This document shows, one piece after another, positions 33,815 through 43,959 of a stretch of 64,000 bases of DNA (position 1 is the first letter of the stretch; each line of letters starts with the position of its first letter). Source of the stretch: JAWWPG01 sp033850885. GTDB taxonomy: Bacteria > Actinomycetota > Actinomycetes > Propionibacteriales > Nocardioidaceae. The DNA lies in assembly GCA_033850885.1 (NCBI GenBank), contig JAWWPG010000046.1, forward strand, positions 124,001-188,000, read 5' to 3'. The translations under genes and the position numbers were made by a program. The notes beneath the pieces were generated by a model. That model saw only the letters and a program-made list of their open reading frames with translations. It made no database searches and was not told the origin of the DNA.

Positions 33815-34615
33815 TCAGCCACCAGCCTGCGCGTCGTCGTTGGTCGTGTCCTGGTGGAGCCTGAACATGGCGCCCGTCGGGTCCGTCACATCGGCGATCC
33901 GTCCGAAGGGGGTGTCCTCCGGGGGCCGGACGACCGTGCCACCGAGCTCGGTGACCTTCGAGGCGGCCGCATCCGCGTCGGCGACGCTGAAGTACACCGC
34001 CCAGTGCGACGGCACCTCCGCCGGGAGGAACGAGCTGGAGTCCATCATCCCGGCAACGCTCTCCCCGTCCACCTTGGCGATGACGTAGCGGAACTCGTCA
34101 GTGTCGGACATCGGGTCGAGCTCCCAGCCGAAGACCGTGCCGTAGAAGGACTTCGACGTCGGGAAGTCCTTGCTGTGGTGCTCGTCCCACGTCACCGACC
34201 CAGGCTCGTTGTACTTCCCGAAGCCGGTGTGCTGCCCCGCCTGCCAGATCCCGAACACCGCTCCGACGGGGTCGCCGAGCACCGCCATCGTGCCCACATC
34301 CCCAACCGGCATGGTGTTCATCATCACCTGAGCGCCGGCGGAGGTGGCGGCGGCCTCCGTCGCCGCACAGTCGGCCGTCGAGATGTACGTCGTCCACGTG
34401 TCGGGAAAGTCCATCCCGGGCTGTTTGGGCATCGCCCCCGCAACCGAGTGGCCGTCGGAGCTGTACATGACATAGTTGCCGTACTCGTCCCCGGAAGCCT
34501 CCGCATCCCAACCGAACAGACCCTGGTAGAAGGCGTTCGACCGTTCGAGGTCCGAGCTGGCCAGATCGACCCAGCACGGCGTTCCGGGGGCGAACGGCTT
34601 GTCACGAGTGGTCAT
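33815..34615 (-). CDS. VOC family protein with two glyoxalase-like domains
   Basis: 266 residues, two vicinal-oxygen-chelate modules (about 8-125 and 137-258), each starting with a CWVDLASSDLERSNAFYQGL-type strand-helix. Such proteins are frequent in actinobacteria and often lack a known activity. It lies between the Paa operon and the molybdenum hydroxylase operon, with separate gaps on both sides. Putative metal ligands (His/Glu) are not complete enough to predict a reaction. Confidence 0.85.
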   Translation of the reverse strand: MTTRDKPFAPGTPCWVDLASSDLERSNAFYQGLFGWDAEASGDEYGNYVMYSSDGHSVAGAMPKQPGMDFPDTWTTYISTADCAATEAAATSAGAQVMMNTMPVGDVGTMAVLGDPVGAVFGIWQAGQHTGFGKYNEPGSVTWDEHHSKDFPTSKSFYGTVFGWELDPMSDTDEFRYVIAKVDGESVAGMMDSSSFLPAEVPSHWAVYFSVADADAAASKVTELGGTVVRPPEDTPFGRIADVTDPTGAMFRLHQDTTNDDAQAGG

Positions 34616-34665
34616 GCGAACTCCTGGTGGCTCGACGGGAATGTGAAATCTGGGCTCAACCTACT

Positions 34666-34683
34666 CGGGTGCACCGACACCCG
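34666..34683. terminator. Small hairpin between paaE and the VOC gene
   Basis: CGGGTG (34666-34671) pairs exactly with CACCCG (34678-34683) around a 6-base loop. It lies 56 bp beyond the paaE stop and before the VOC start. No T-run follows, so a terminator role is only possible. Confidence 0.3.
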
Positions 34684-34738
34684 CGACCCGGTCAGGTGAA
34701 CGGAAAGTAACGATGATGGGACCGGCCGAGTGCCCGTC

Positions 34739-35833
34739 TCAGGCGTCGTAGTCGAGGCTGACCTTCTCGGTCACCGGATGGCTCTGGCAGGTGAGCACGT
34801 AGCCGGCTGCCATCTCGTCGGGCTCCAGGGCGTAGTTGGTGTCCATCTCGACCGAACCCTCGGTCACCTTCGCCCGGCAGGTGCCGCAGACCCCGCCGCG
34901 GCAGGCGAAGGGAGCGTCGGAGCGCACCGTCAGCGCGGCCTCCAGTACGGACATGTCGTCACCCTTGAGGCGGAAGGTCGACCGCCGCCCGTCGAGGTTG
35001 ATCGTGACCTCGCTCCCCCCGCCCTCGTCCGCAGCCGAGGGCCCGCGCGCCGGCGGTGCCTTCTCGACGTGGAAGAGCTCGGAGTGGATGTGCGTCTTGT
35101 CGACGCCCGCTTCGACGAGCGCGTCGCGCAGGTCGATGACCATCTCGTAGGGGCCGCACAGGAACCATTCGTCGACGGTCTCGGCAGGAACGAGGGTCTC
35201 GGTGATCTTGGTCAGCCGCGCCTTGTCCAGCCGGCCCGAGAGCAGCTCGGCGTCCTGACTCTCGCGGCTCAGGACGTGGATGAGGTGGAAGCGTCCGCGG
35301 TAGCGGTCCTTGAGGTCCTCGAGCTCCTCGAGGAACATGATCGAGCGGCTGGTGCGGTTGGCGAAGAGCAGCGTCACCCTGCTGTGGGGCTCGGTCGCCA
35401 GCGTGGTGGCGACGATCGACAGGATCGGGGTGATGCCGCTGCCGGCGGCGATCGCGCAGTAGTGCTTGGTGCTCGTGGGGTCCAACGGGGTGTTGAACCG
35501 GCCCATCGGGGTCATCACCTCGATCTCGTCGCCCACGGCGAGGGTTCCGGCGGCGAACCCCGAGAAATGACCGCCAGGCAGCACCTTGACGCCGATACGC
35601 AGCTTCCCCGACCCTGCCGGGGCGCAGATCGAGTAGCTGCGGCGGACATCGTCACCGGCGAGTGCCGTGCGCAGCGTCAGGTGCTGGCCCTGGACGAAGT
35701 CGTAGTCGTCGGCGAGCTCGGGCGGCACGTCGAAGCCGATGCAGACCGCGTCGTCGGTCAGGGCGGTTATCTCGCTGACTCGTAGCGGGTGGAAGCGCGC
35801 GCGACGGGTCCCGGACGAGGGGCTGGTCGTCAT
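34739..35833 (-). CDS. paaE: Phenylacetyl-CoA epoxidase reductase subunit PaaE
   Basis: 364 residues: a ferredoxin-NADP reductase-like FAD/NAD module (about 12-255, RRSYSICAPAG for FAD and AIAAGSGITPILS for NADPH) and a C-terminal plant-type [2Fe-2S] domain (about 275-364, CRGGVCGTCRAKV ... LTCQSHP). It feeds electrons to the PaaAC di-iron oxygenase. Three bp after paaD, same operon. Order and content match the standard paaABCDE cluster. Confidence 0.95.
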   Translation of the reverse strand: MTTSPSSGTRRARFHPLRVSEITALTDDAVCIGFDVPPELADDYDFVQGQHLTLRTALAGDDVRRSYSICAPAGSGKLRIGVKVLPGGHFSGFAAGTLAVGDEIEVMTPMGRFNTPLDPTSTKHYCAIAAGSGITPILSIVATTLATEPHSRVTLLFANRTSRSIMFLEELEDLKDRYRGRFHLIHVLSRESQDAELLSGRLDKARLTKITETLVPAETVDEWFLCGPYEMVIDLRDALVEAGVDKTHIHSELFHVEKAPPARGPSAADEGGGSEVTINLDGRRSTFRLKGDDMSVLEAALTVRSDAPFACRGGVCGTCRAKVTEGSVEMDTNYALEPDEMAAGYVLTCQSHPVTEKVSLDYDA

Positions 35834-35835
35834 CG

Positions 35836-36360
35836 CTAGTGGGCCTTGAAGTGGTCGAACGGCTCCCTGCAGTCCTCACACACCCACAGGGCCTTGCATG
35901 CCGTCGAACCGAAGCGACTCAGCTCCCGCGTCGCGCCCGACCCGCACTGCGGGCACCGGATCGACAGCCGAAGCGCGATCGGCCCGTCCCCCCTCGGGGT
36001 CGGCGGGGCGATGCCGTACGCGAGCAGCTTGCGCTTGCCGTCGTCGCTCATCCAGTCCGTCGACCAGGCCGGCGCAAGCACCAGCCGCACGGTCACGTCG
36101 TGGAAGCCTTCGTCGGCGAGAGCAGACCCGACGTCCTGCCGGATCGCGTCCATGGCCGGGCAGCCCGAGTACGTCGGGGTGATCGTCACCTCGACGCGGT
36201 CGTCGGGGTCGACGCTGACATCACGCAGCACACCGAGGTCCTCGATGGTGAGAACGGGAACCTCCGGGTCCAGAACCGCCGCGGCCGCCCGCCAGGCGCG
36301 TCCGACGGTCGTCAGCGCAGCAGCATCGACAGGTGCAGCGCCAACCGTCGAACGTGTCAC
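35836..36360 (-). CDS. paaD: PaaD, Fe-S assembly-like protein of phenylacetyl-CoA epoxidase
   Basis: 174 residues with a MIP18/DUF59 domain (about 20-100, DVSVDPDDRVEVTITPTYSG) and a C-terminal zinc ribbon with CPQCGSG and CEDC. PaaD is thought to help mature the epoxidase complex. The GTG start overlaps the paaC stop by 4 bp (GTGA). Confidence 0.93.
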   Translation of the reverse strand: MTRSTVGAAPVDAAALTTVGRAWRAAAAVLDPEVPVLTIEDLGVLRDVSVDPDDRVEVTITPTYSGCPAMDAIRQDVGSALADEGFHDVTVRLVLAPAWSTDWMSDDGKRKLLAYGIAPPTPRGDGPIALRLSIRCPQCGSGATRELSRFGSTACKALWVCEDCREPFDHFKAH

Positions 36361-37154
36361 CAGGACGCTCCGGGGTGTGAGCGGTGCAGGTACTGCAGCT
36401 CTGCGAGCAGGTAGCCCATGTGCTCGGTGTGGACTCCCCGCCTACCTCCGCGGTGGTGGACGTGCGTGTTCGGCACCTCGAGCGTCGCCTCGGCGAGCAC
36501 CCCAGCGACGTACTCGAGCGTCGCGTCCTCGAGGGAGCCGGGGTCGGCGGCGACTCCGGCCTCGGTCAGCCGGGCCGTCAGGTCATCGCTCTCGAAGAGC
36601 TCCCCGACGTATGGCCACACGTCCTCGAGGGCTCGCACCATGCGGCGGTGGGACTCGTCCGTGCCGTCGCCGAGCCGCAGCATCCACTGGGTGGCGTGGT
36701 CTCGGTGGTAGTCGACCTCCTTGACCGCCTTCGCCGCGATGGCAGCGATGGTGGCGTCACCCGATGTCGCGAGCCGCGTGTAGAGCTCCACCTGGTAGGC
36801 GGATGTCACGAGCATCCGGGCGACCGTGAAGGCGAAGTCACCGTTCGGCAGCTCGAAGATCTGTGCGTTGACGAAGTCGCGCTCGTCGCGGAGATAGGCG
36901 AGATCGTCCTCATCGCGTCCGGCGCCTTCGAGCTCTCCGGCGTAGGTCAGGAACGACCGCGCCTGACCGAGCAGGTCGAGCCCGATGTTTCCAAGTGCGA
37001 CGTCCTCCTCGAGCTGTGGCGCCGCTGCGATCCAGCCGCCCATCCGTTGCGCGTAGACGAGGGCGTCGTCACCCAGACGGAGTGCGTACGCGACGACGTC
37101 CGCCGGCGAGACGACGCGGTCGTCGGCTCGGGCGTTTCCGATGTCAGCGGTCAC
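36357..37154 (-). CDS. paaC: Phenylacetyl-CoA epoxidase structural subunit PaaC
   Basis: 265 residues from a GTG at 37154 overlapping the paaB stop. Ferritin-like fold, similar to PaaA but without a full set of iron ligands, serving as its structural partner. Typical stretches are GNIGLDLLGQARSFLTYAGE, RDFVNAQIFELPNGDFAFT and KAVKEVDYHRDHATQW. The longer open frame upstream crosses paaB and is not real. Confidence 0.94.
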   Translation of the reverse strand: MTADIGNARADDRVVSPADVVAYALRLGDDALVYAQRMGGWIAAAPQLEEDVALGNIGLDLLGQARSFLTYAGELEGAGRDEDDLAYLRDERDFVNAQIFELPNGDFAFTVARMLVTSAYQVELYTRLATSGDATIAAIAAKAVKEVDYHRDHATQWMLRLGDGTDESHRRMVRALEDVWPYVGELFESDDLTARLTEAGVAADPGSLEDATLEYVAGVLAEATLEVPNTHVHHRGGRRGVHTEHMGYLLAELQYLHRSHPGASW

Positions 37155-37465
37155 AGGTGTTCCACCCCGTCGGGCACGTGGTAGAAAGTCGGGTGCCGGT
37201 AGATCTTGTCGGCTGCCGGGTCGAAGAAGGCGTCCTTCTCGTCCGGGCTGCTGGCAGAGATCTGGTCGGCGGGCAGCACCCAGATCGAGACGCCTTCCTG
37301 CCGCCTCGTATAGAGGTCGCGGGCGTTGCGGATGGCCATCTGGGCGTCGGGGGCGTGCAGGCTCCCCACATGGACGTGGTTGAGGCCCCGCTTCGCCCGG
37401 ACGAACACCTCCCACAGCGGCCACTCGTCGATGTCGGTGGCCTGGTCACCGGGCCGCTCCGTCAC
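37151..37465 (-). CDS. paaB: Phenylacetyl-CoA epoxidase subunit PaaB
   Basis: 104 residues from a GTG at 37465 overlapping the paaA stop by 4 bp. Contains WPLWEVFVRAKRGLNHVHVG and the family's SLHAPDAQMAIRNARDLY. It is needed for the multimeric PaaABCE complex but has no catalytic centre. The start was chosen by the overlap, since the long frame runs across paaA. Confidence 0.93.
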   Translation of the reverse strand: MTERPGDQATDIDEWPLWEVFVRAKRGLNHVHVGSLHAPDAQMAIRNARDLYTRRQEGVSIWVLPADQISASSPDEKDAFFDPAADKIYRHPTFYHVPDGVEHL

Positions 37466-38514
37466 GCGGCGGCCCCCGCTGTCGTCGTACGGCGCTTGCC
37501 GGCGTAGGCGCCGGCGGCCTCGCGGACCCAGGCGCCGTCCTCGTGCGCCCTGCGCCGGTGTTCCATGCGCTCCTGGTTGCACGGCCCGTTGCCCTTGATG
37601 ACCTCGAAAAGCTCCGTGAAGTCGATCTCGCCGAAGTCGAAGCTGCCGCGTTCGGAGTCCCAGGCGATCTCGGGGTCCGGGAGGGTCAGCCCGAGCACCT
37701 TCGCCTGCGGAACCGTCATGTCGACGAACCGTTGCCGCAGGTCGTCGTTGCTGAAGCGTTTGACGCCCCAGGCCATCGACTGCGCGGAGTTGGGCGAGTC
37801 CGTGTCCGGCGGGCCGAACATCATCAGGCTCGGCCACCACCAGCGGTTGACCGCGTCCTGCGCCATCTCGTGCTGCGCCGGGGTGCCGTGCGACAGCGTG
37901 TTCAGGATCTCGAAGCCCTGACGCTGGTGGAACGACTCCTCCTTGCACACCCTGACCATGGCGCGCGCGTAAGGGCCGTACGAGCAACGGCACAGCGGAA
38001 CCTGGTTGACGATCGCTGCCCCGTCGACGAGCCATCCGATGGCACCCATGTCCGCCCAGGTGAGCGTCGGGTAGTTGAAGATCGACGAGTACTTCTGCCG
38101 GCCGCTGTGCAGCATGTCCAGCAGGTCGGCGCGGTCGGCTCCCAAAGTCTCCGCGGCCGCGTAGAGGTAGAGGCCGTGACCTGCCTCGTCCTGCACCTTC
38201 GCCATCAGGATCGCCTTGCGCCGAAGGCTGGGGGCGCGGCTGATCCAGTTGCCCTCCGGTTGCATCCCGATGATCTCGGAATGCGCGTGCTGGGCGATCT
38301 GCCTGATGAGGTTCTTGCGGTACGCCTCCGGCATCGCGTCCCGCGGCTCGATCCGCCCGTCTCCGTCGATGATCGCCTGGAACTGCGCCTCGAGGTCCTG
38401 CGACTGAACCCGCTGCTGCCCGGCATCCGAGTCGGCATCCGACTCGGCCGTCGGCTCTCCGGAGACGTCGTGCCCGGCCCTGTTCCTGGGATCCTCGAAG
38501 TCGTTGCCGTACAT
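37462..38514 (-). CDS. paaA: Phenylacetyl-CoA epoxidase catalytic subunit PaaA
   Basis: 350 residues. The di-iron oxygenase subunit that converts phenylacetyl-CoA to its 1,2-epoxide. KVQDEAGHGLYLYAAAETLG and CKEESFHQRQGFEIL carry the ExxH iron-ligand motifs (E...DEAGH, EESFH). The first ~45 residues are an acidic extension rich in Asp/Glu/Gln. First gene of paaABCDE; the phenylacetate-CoA ligase and later steps are not in the window. Confidence 0.95.
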   Translation of the reverse strand: MYGNDFEDPRNRAGHDVSGEPTAESDADSDAGQQRVQSQDLEAQFQAIIDGDGRIEPRDAMPEAYRKNLIRQIAQHAHSEIIGMQPEGNWISRAPSLRRKAILMAKVQDEAGHGLYLYAAAETLGADRADLLDMLHSGRQKYSSIFNYPTLTWADMGAIGWLVDGAAIVNQVPLCRCSYGPYARAMVRVCKEESFHQRQGFEILNTLSHGTPAQHEMAQDAVNRWWWPSLMMFGPPDTDSPNSAQSMAWGVKRFSNDDLRQRFVDMTVPQAKVLGLTLPDPEIAWDSERGSFDFGEIDFTELFEVIKGNGPCNQERMEHRRRAHEDGAWVREAAGAYAGKRRTTTAGAAA

Positions 38515-38520
38515 GGCCTC

Positions 38521-38576
38521 ATCCTATCGCAGTGTGACAGAACATGTGCACCCCTGCGATTTCGTGTAACACACGA
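38521..38576 (-). promoter_or_regulatory. paaA promoter and palindromic operator candidate
   Basis: On the minus strand a -10-like TAGGAT (38521-38526) lies 6 bases before the paaA ATG. A -35-like TGCACA (38545-38550) is 18 bp further upstream, which would give an almost leaderless message. Beyond it, 38562-38576 is a dyad with exact arms TCGTGT/ACACGA around 3 bases, a likely regulator site. Read by eye. Confidence 0.4.
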
Positions 38577-38653
38577 GCGGGCGTCCCTACGGAACAGGTC
38601 TCAGCCACAGTGGACGCGCCATGCGACTCCTCGTGACCGTCGTGGGCGGGTCA

Positions 38654-40036
38654 CTAACCGGAGTACGGAAGCTTGAGCAGTGCGTTCTCGACGACCTCGG
38701 GCATGGCGGGGTGGATCCAGTACTGTCCTCGCGCCATCTCGTCGGCGGGAAGCCCGAAGCTCATCGCCTGGATCAGCGGTTGGATCACGCTCGATGCCTG
38801 CGGCCCGATGATGTGTGCCCCGAGGAGCTGTCCCGAGGCGGGGTCTGCGATGACCTTGGCGAAGCCCGTCGTGTCCTCCATCGCCCAGCCGTATGCGATG
38901 TCGCGGTACCCTTCCATCCCTGTGATGTAAGGCGTTCCCTCACTCAGCAGCTCGTCCTCGGTTCGCCCGACAGCCGCTATCTGCGGGCTGGTGAAGATCG
39001 CGCGCGGCACGAACCGGTGGTCGGCGGCGACCGGACTGTCGGGATGCAGCAGGTTGTGCTGCACGACGCGTGCCTCATGGTTCGCGACGTGCTTGAGCTG
39101 GTCGTTGCTGCTCACGTCGCCGAGAGCCCAGATGCCCGGCACGACGGTCTGCTGCTGCGAGTCGACGACGATCCGACCGTCGGGGTGAGTCGTGACACCG
39201 GCAGCGCCGACGTCGAGCAGGTCCGAGTTGGGCCGACGGCCGGTCGCCACGAGCACCATCTCGGCGTCGATGACGCCACGATCGCCAAGACCTCCCCGGT
39301 CCACCAGGGACAGCCGGGTCGACGACCCGTCGGCCTCGGCCTTCAGCACCCGCGTCGACAGCCGGACATCCCAGCGGGCCTGCGCCAGCTGCGTGAACCT
39401 CGTGGAGATGTCGCGGTCCTCGGCCATCAGGAGCCGTGAGCTGCGGGCGACCACGGTCACGTCGATGCCGAGCGCCGAGAAGACATGCGCCATCTCGGCC
39501 GCGATCACACCGCCGCCCAGGATCACGAGGGAGGCGGGCATGTCGTCGATTCTCATGATCGTGTCGGTTGTGTGGAAGGGCGTTTCCGCGAGTCCCGCGA
39601 TATCCGGGATGACCGGTCGACTGCCCGCGGCGATGACGATGCGGTCCGCAGTAAGGACCTGACCGCTGGCGAGCTCCAGCTGCTTGTGCCCGGTGAAGGC
39701 GACATGCTCGCCGTAGAAGGTGACGTAGCTGCTCTCGCGCCGGTAGCGCTCACCGTCGGCGGAGATGGGGTCTATCCGGTCGAAGATGCGGTCGCGGATA
39801 TCGCGCCACCGGACCTTGTCCACGTGCGAGTCGACGCCGAAGCGGGCGCTCTGGCGAGTGCCGGCGGCCAGGTCGGCGGTGTGCACGAACATCTTGGTCG
39901 GGATGCATCCGACGTTGAGGCAGGTGCCACCGAACGTGCCCTCGTCCACGATCGCCACATCGAGGTCGGCGAACCTGTCGTCGACGATCGAGTTGCCCGA
40001 TCCGCTGCCGATGATCAGCAGGTCATGGTGATGCAT
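38654..40036 (-). CDS. mtr: Mycothione reductase
   Basis: 460 residues from the ATG at 40036 (MHHHDLLIIG). Class I flavoprotein disulfide reductase with FAD-binding GSGSGN, redox-active disulfide in GGTCLNVGCIPTK (C-x4-C), NADPH domain ILGGGVIAAEMAHVF and the C-terminal dimer motif with the catalytic His in YWIHPAMPEVVE. FGGTCLNVGCIPTKMFVHTA and the short N-terminus favour mycothione reductase over lipoamide dehydrogenase. It keeps mycothiol reduced and supports an actinobacterial origin. It is transcribed alone. Confidence 0.9.
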   Translation of the reverse strand: MHHHDLLIIGSGSGNSIVDDRFADLDVAIVDEGTFGGTCLNVGCIPTKMFVHTADLAAGTRQSARFGVDSHVDKVRWRDIRDRIFDRIDPISADGERYRRESSYVTFYGEHVAFTGHKQLELASGQVLTADRIVIAAGSRPVIPDIAGLAETPFHTTDTIMRIDDMPASLVILGGGVIAAEMAHVFSALGIDVTVVARSSRLLMAEDRDISTRFTQLAQARWDVRLSTRVLKAEADGSSTRLSLVDRGGLGDRGVIDAEMVLVATGRRPNSDLLDVGAAGVTTHPDGRIVVDSQQQTVVPGIWALGDVSSNDQLKHVANHEARVVQHNLLHPDSPVAADHRFVPRAIFTSPQIAAVGRTEDELLSEGTPYITGMEGYRDIAYGWAMEDTTGFAKVIADPASGQLLGAHIIGPQASSVIQPLIQAMSFGLPADEMARGQYWIHPAMPEVVENALLKLPYSG

Positions 40037-40150
40037 GCACCCATGGTGTCGCATGTGCCGTCTGTCAGGCACCGGGTGGGCGAAGGATGCCGCGGCGGAT
40101 AGCAGCGGTCACTACCCGCAGCGGGACTTGACGCCGGGTTCGCGCAGCGT

Positions 40151-41013
40151 TCAGCCGTCGTCGCGGCGCGTCCAGCGGAACGACCGTACGGCGAGGAAGA
40201 GGCCCGCCACGAGCCAGACGCTGAGCACGACCGCTCCCGTCCCGATCTGCCAGGAGTGACCGGGCTCCGCGGCGACCAGCTGGGGAGGCAGGAACACCGA
40301 GCGCATGCCCTGGGCCATCCACTTCAGCGGGAACACCGACGCAACGGCATGCATCCACTGCGGCAGGTTGCCGTACGTGAAGTAGACCCCGGAGATGAAC
40401 TGCAGCACGATCACGATCGGCGTGACGACAGCGCCGGCAGAGCGCCCCGACCGAGGAACGGAGGAGAAGGCGATGCCGAGGACGGTGCCGGCGGCCGAGC
40501 CGAGCAGCACGAGCCAGACGAAGCGCAGCCACAACGGTCCGCTGCGGGGCAGGTCGACACCGTAGGCGATATGCGCGACGGACAGCAGCAGGATGAGCTG
40601 GATGACGGTCGTGAACGCCACCTGCGCGATCTTGCCCACGAAGTACACCAACGGTGGCATCGGCGTGCCTCGCAGCCGCTTGAGCGTCCCGTCGTCCCGC
40701 TCGACCGCGATGAACGTTGCAAGACCCTGGAAGCTGGTCAGCATGATCCCCGTGGAGACCATGCCGGTCAGGTAGTACTGCGCTGCCCCGACGGAGGCGC
40801 CACCTCCGCTGACGAACTGTGTCTGGGAGGCGAACGCCGAGGCGAAGATCACCAGCATCACCACCGGGAAGGCGAAGATGAAGACGACTGCCTCGCGCTC
40901 CCGGAAGAACTGCTTGAGCTCGATCACCAGCCGCTGCCAGCACATCCCGGCAAGACCCGGCCTCCCGTCGAGCGACGCGCTCGGGCGGCGGGTGCCACTC
41001 CTTGCGGTGCCGG

Positions 41014-41017
<4 letters not shown>
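40151..41017 (-). CDS. ABC-2 type transporter permease
   Basis: 288 residues with six hydrophobic segments. After a ~25-residue cytoplasmic start, LVIELKQFFREREAVVFIFA leads into the first helix; FISGVYFTYGNLPQWM precedes the last region, as in drug/antibiotic exporters of the ABC-2 family. Overlaps the ATPase gene stop by 4 bp, so the two form one exporter. The exported compound is unknown. Confidence 0.9.
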
Positions 41018-41877
<860 letters not shown>

Positions 41878-42075
41878 CTGTCGAGTCTCGACCAGTCGGG
41901 GCGGTTCCGGTAACACCGACCCGCTGCTCTCGCGTCCATCGTCTGGTGGGGACGGTCGGAAAAGTCGGACCAATCCGGTCGCCGGACCGTGACGAAGGCA
42001 GGGAGACAGTCCTGACCCGGGATGGCTCGCCGAGCCATGCAACCCCGGCCTCACAGCACTCATCAAGGAGGCTTT

Positions 42076-42762
42076 ATGAGGACACCACACCCAAAGGCGA
42101 GGCTCTCGGCTCGCAGCGCCGGATTCGCCATGGCCGGCCTGCTCATCGCCGGGCTGGCAGCAGTCGCGGGGCCGACCCTCGCGTCGGCACAGCCGGCCGG
42201 CATGTCCATGTCCGGCATGCAGATGGGTGGAAGCGCCTCCCCCAACGCCATCGGGAACACCAACGGATGGCTGCACGGGAAGACATACAACTTCCACTAC
42301 GAGAAGAACTTCTTCTGCAAGGCGCCGCCGAGCAGCGCCGCGACCTCGAGCTGCGAGCTCGGCGCCGCGTACGACGCTGTCCCCGCGGGAACGTTCGACC
42401 CGCTGTACGTCATCGTTCCCATCGGGTTCACCCCGCGGGAAAGCTCGCTGCAGTGCCCGCAGGCAGGGAACTGCGTCGACCACCCGAACCGCATCGACCT
42501 CAGCAGGGTGTTCGGGTCGGGCACGGGGAACTCACTGCTGCCTCCGCACAGCCACATCGTCACGACCGAAGCCGGCAACACCGCCGAGTGGTGGAACGTC
42601 GATGTCATCGGTGTGAAGTCGAAGGCAGCCTGGAACCGGATCGTGGAGGCAAAGAGCTACGCCGCGATCCAGGGACTGCGAGTCGCAGGAAACCCGAACG
42701 TCACGGATAACATCCCGACGAACCTGTTCCTCTTCTTCGCCGTCCAGGACAAGCACCGGTAG
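42076..42762 (+). CDS. Secreted protein of unknown function with Met-rich N-terminus
   Basis: 228 residues, ATG at 42076 after a strong AAGGAGG. A signal peptide is evident (about 1-38, hydrophobic core FAMAGLLIAGLAAVAG, cleavage after ALASAQ-type ASAQP). The mature start is Met-rich (GMSMSGMQMGG), a pattern seen in copper-handling proteins. Four cysteines in two pairs (FFCK/SSCE, QCPQ/NCVD) and HSH in the middle could form disulfides or bind metal. No recognised domain. First of three plus-strand genes that may work together at the envelope. Confidence 0.8.
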   Translation: MRTPHPKARLSARSAGFAMAGLLIAGLAAVAGPTLASAQPAGMSMSGMQMGGSASPNAIGNTNGWLHGKTYNFHYEKNFFCKAPPSSAATSSCELGAAYDAVPAGTFDPLYVIVPIGFTPRESSLQCPQAGNCVDHPNRIDLSRVFGSGTGNSLLPPHSHIVTTEAGNTAEWWNVDVIGVKSKAAWNRIVEAKSYAAIQGLRVAGNPNVTDNIPTNLFLFFAVQDKHR

Positions 42763-42828
42763 CACCCGATCGTCGGTGGTGCCGTGCCGTGCGCGGTGCG
42801 GCACCACCGGCCCCGGAAGGAACCCGTC

Positions 42829-43797
42829 ATGACCACCGCCTCCATGCTCACCCCGTCCGCTCTCACCGACCGCCAGGTGCAGCACACCGCGAGCCGGGTG
42901 GTGCTGCGCCGGCTTCCCGCCGCAGTGCTCGGCCTGCTCGGTGCCGCAGCCCTCGGGTACGGCGTCACCCAGCCCTGGGTCTCCACCTTCCAGGGCCTGA
43001 TCATCCAGAGTGGATGGGGAACCCGCAACGGGGACCTCCTGCTCGCCGGGGCTGCCGTCAGCGGCTGCCTCGCCGTCGCCCAGGTCGTCTGGGCCACCAC
43101 CGTGCTGCGTTGGGTGCTGGCGCTCGCGGGGTTCGCCACCGCTGCCTTCGCGGGCTACCTACTCATCCAGCTCTACACCGTGACGCAGCAGACCGACTCG
43201 ATGGTGTTCCTCGGCAAGGGACCGGGACTCTACATCTCCGCCGCAGGCTCGGCGGCCATCTTCGCCACGATCTTCCTGCCCGTGCCCGGCCGAGACACCC
43301 CCGCCCCTGCGTCCGGCGACATCGTCGAACGGTCGCAGCCGCTCGCGGACGACACGGTCGGTGTGCCTCGGGACACGAGCCTGCCGCTGCGGCTCGGGCT
43401 CCTGCGGGCGCTCCACTCGCCGTACCGCTACCCCGCCGCTGTGCTGGCGGTCGTCGCCGGTCTCGCCCACGTGCCGGTCACCCCGGAGCACCTCAACGAG
43501 GCGCCCTACATCGGAGTGGGCTTCATCGTGCTCACGACCGTGTGCGTGCTGCTCGCAACGATGCTCCTCATCTCGGACTCGCTGCTGGTGTGGGGCACGC
43601 TCGGAACCAGCTGCCTGCTCGCGGTCATCGCGTACGTCGTCAGCCGCAGCATCGGGCTTCCCCTGATGGCAGACGATGTGGGCAACTGGCTGGAGACGCT
43701 GGGCGTCGTCTCGGTCCTGACCGAGAGCGGTGTCGTCGTACTGTCTGCGCTCGCACTGGGCCGGGCGAGAAAGGCGAGCGCACAGCCACCACGTTAG
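42829..43797 (+). CDS. Polytopic membrane protein of unknown function
   Basis: 322 residues from the ATG at 42829 (GGAAGGA upstream; the GTG at 42784 is weaker). About seven to eight transmembrane helices, roughly at 30-50, 70-90, 95-120, 130-150, 205-225, 235-260, 265-285 and 300-315. HVPVTPEHLNEAPYIGVGF is a loop with His and Glu that could be functional. It follows the secreted Met-rich protein by 66 bp, suggesting an operon. No family recognised. Confidence 0.8.
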   Translation: MTTASMLTPSALTDRQVQHTASRVVLRRLPAAVLGLLGAAALGYGVTQPWVSTFQGLIIQSGWGTRNGDLLLAGAAVSGCLAVAQVVWATTVLRWVLALAGFATAAFAGYLLIQLYTVTQQTDSMVFLGKGPGLYISAAGSAAIFATIFLPVPGRDTPAPASGDIVERSQPLADDTVGVPRDTSLPLRLGLLRALHSPYRYPAAVLAVVAGLAHVPVTPEHLNEAPYIGVGFIVLTTVCVLLATMLLISDSLLVWGTLGTSCLLAVIAYVVSRSIGLPLMADDVGNWLETLGVVSVLTESGVVVLSALALGRARKASAQPPR

Positions 43798-43847
43798 TTG
43801 AAACTTCAGTTTGAGAGGTTCTTGGCATATTTCGGTTTCTGGCTGGA

Positions 43848-43871
43848 TTGACATAGAGTGACGCGGGTCAC
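43848..43871 (+). promoter_or_regulatory. -35-like element and dyad upstream of the anchor-P gene
   Basis: TTGACA (43848-43853) is a perfect -35 hexamer. It is followed by the dyad GTGAC-N4-GTCAC (43858-43871), placed where it would overlap the promoter spacer. No good -10 is visible at 17 bp. A regulated promoter for the gene at 43960 is plausible. Confidence 0.35.
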
Positions 43872-43959
43872 ACTTTCTGGGGAGCCATCCGGTCATCGCC
43901 GAGTGTCACGTTCTGCCACCGGCGGACTTCGAACCGCGGGGCTAGCCAAGAGGTGCATC

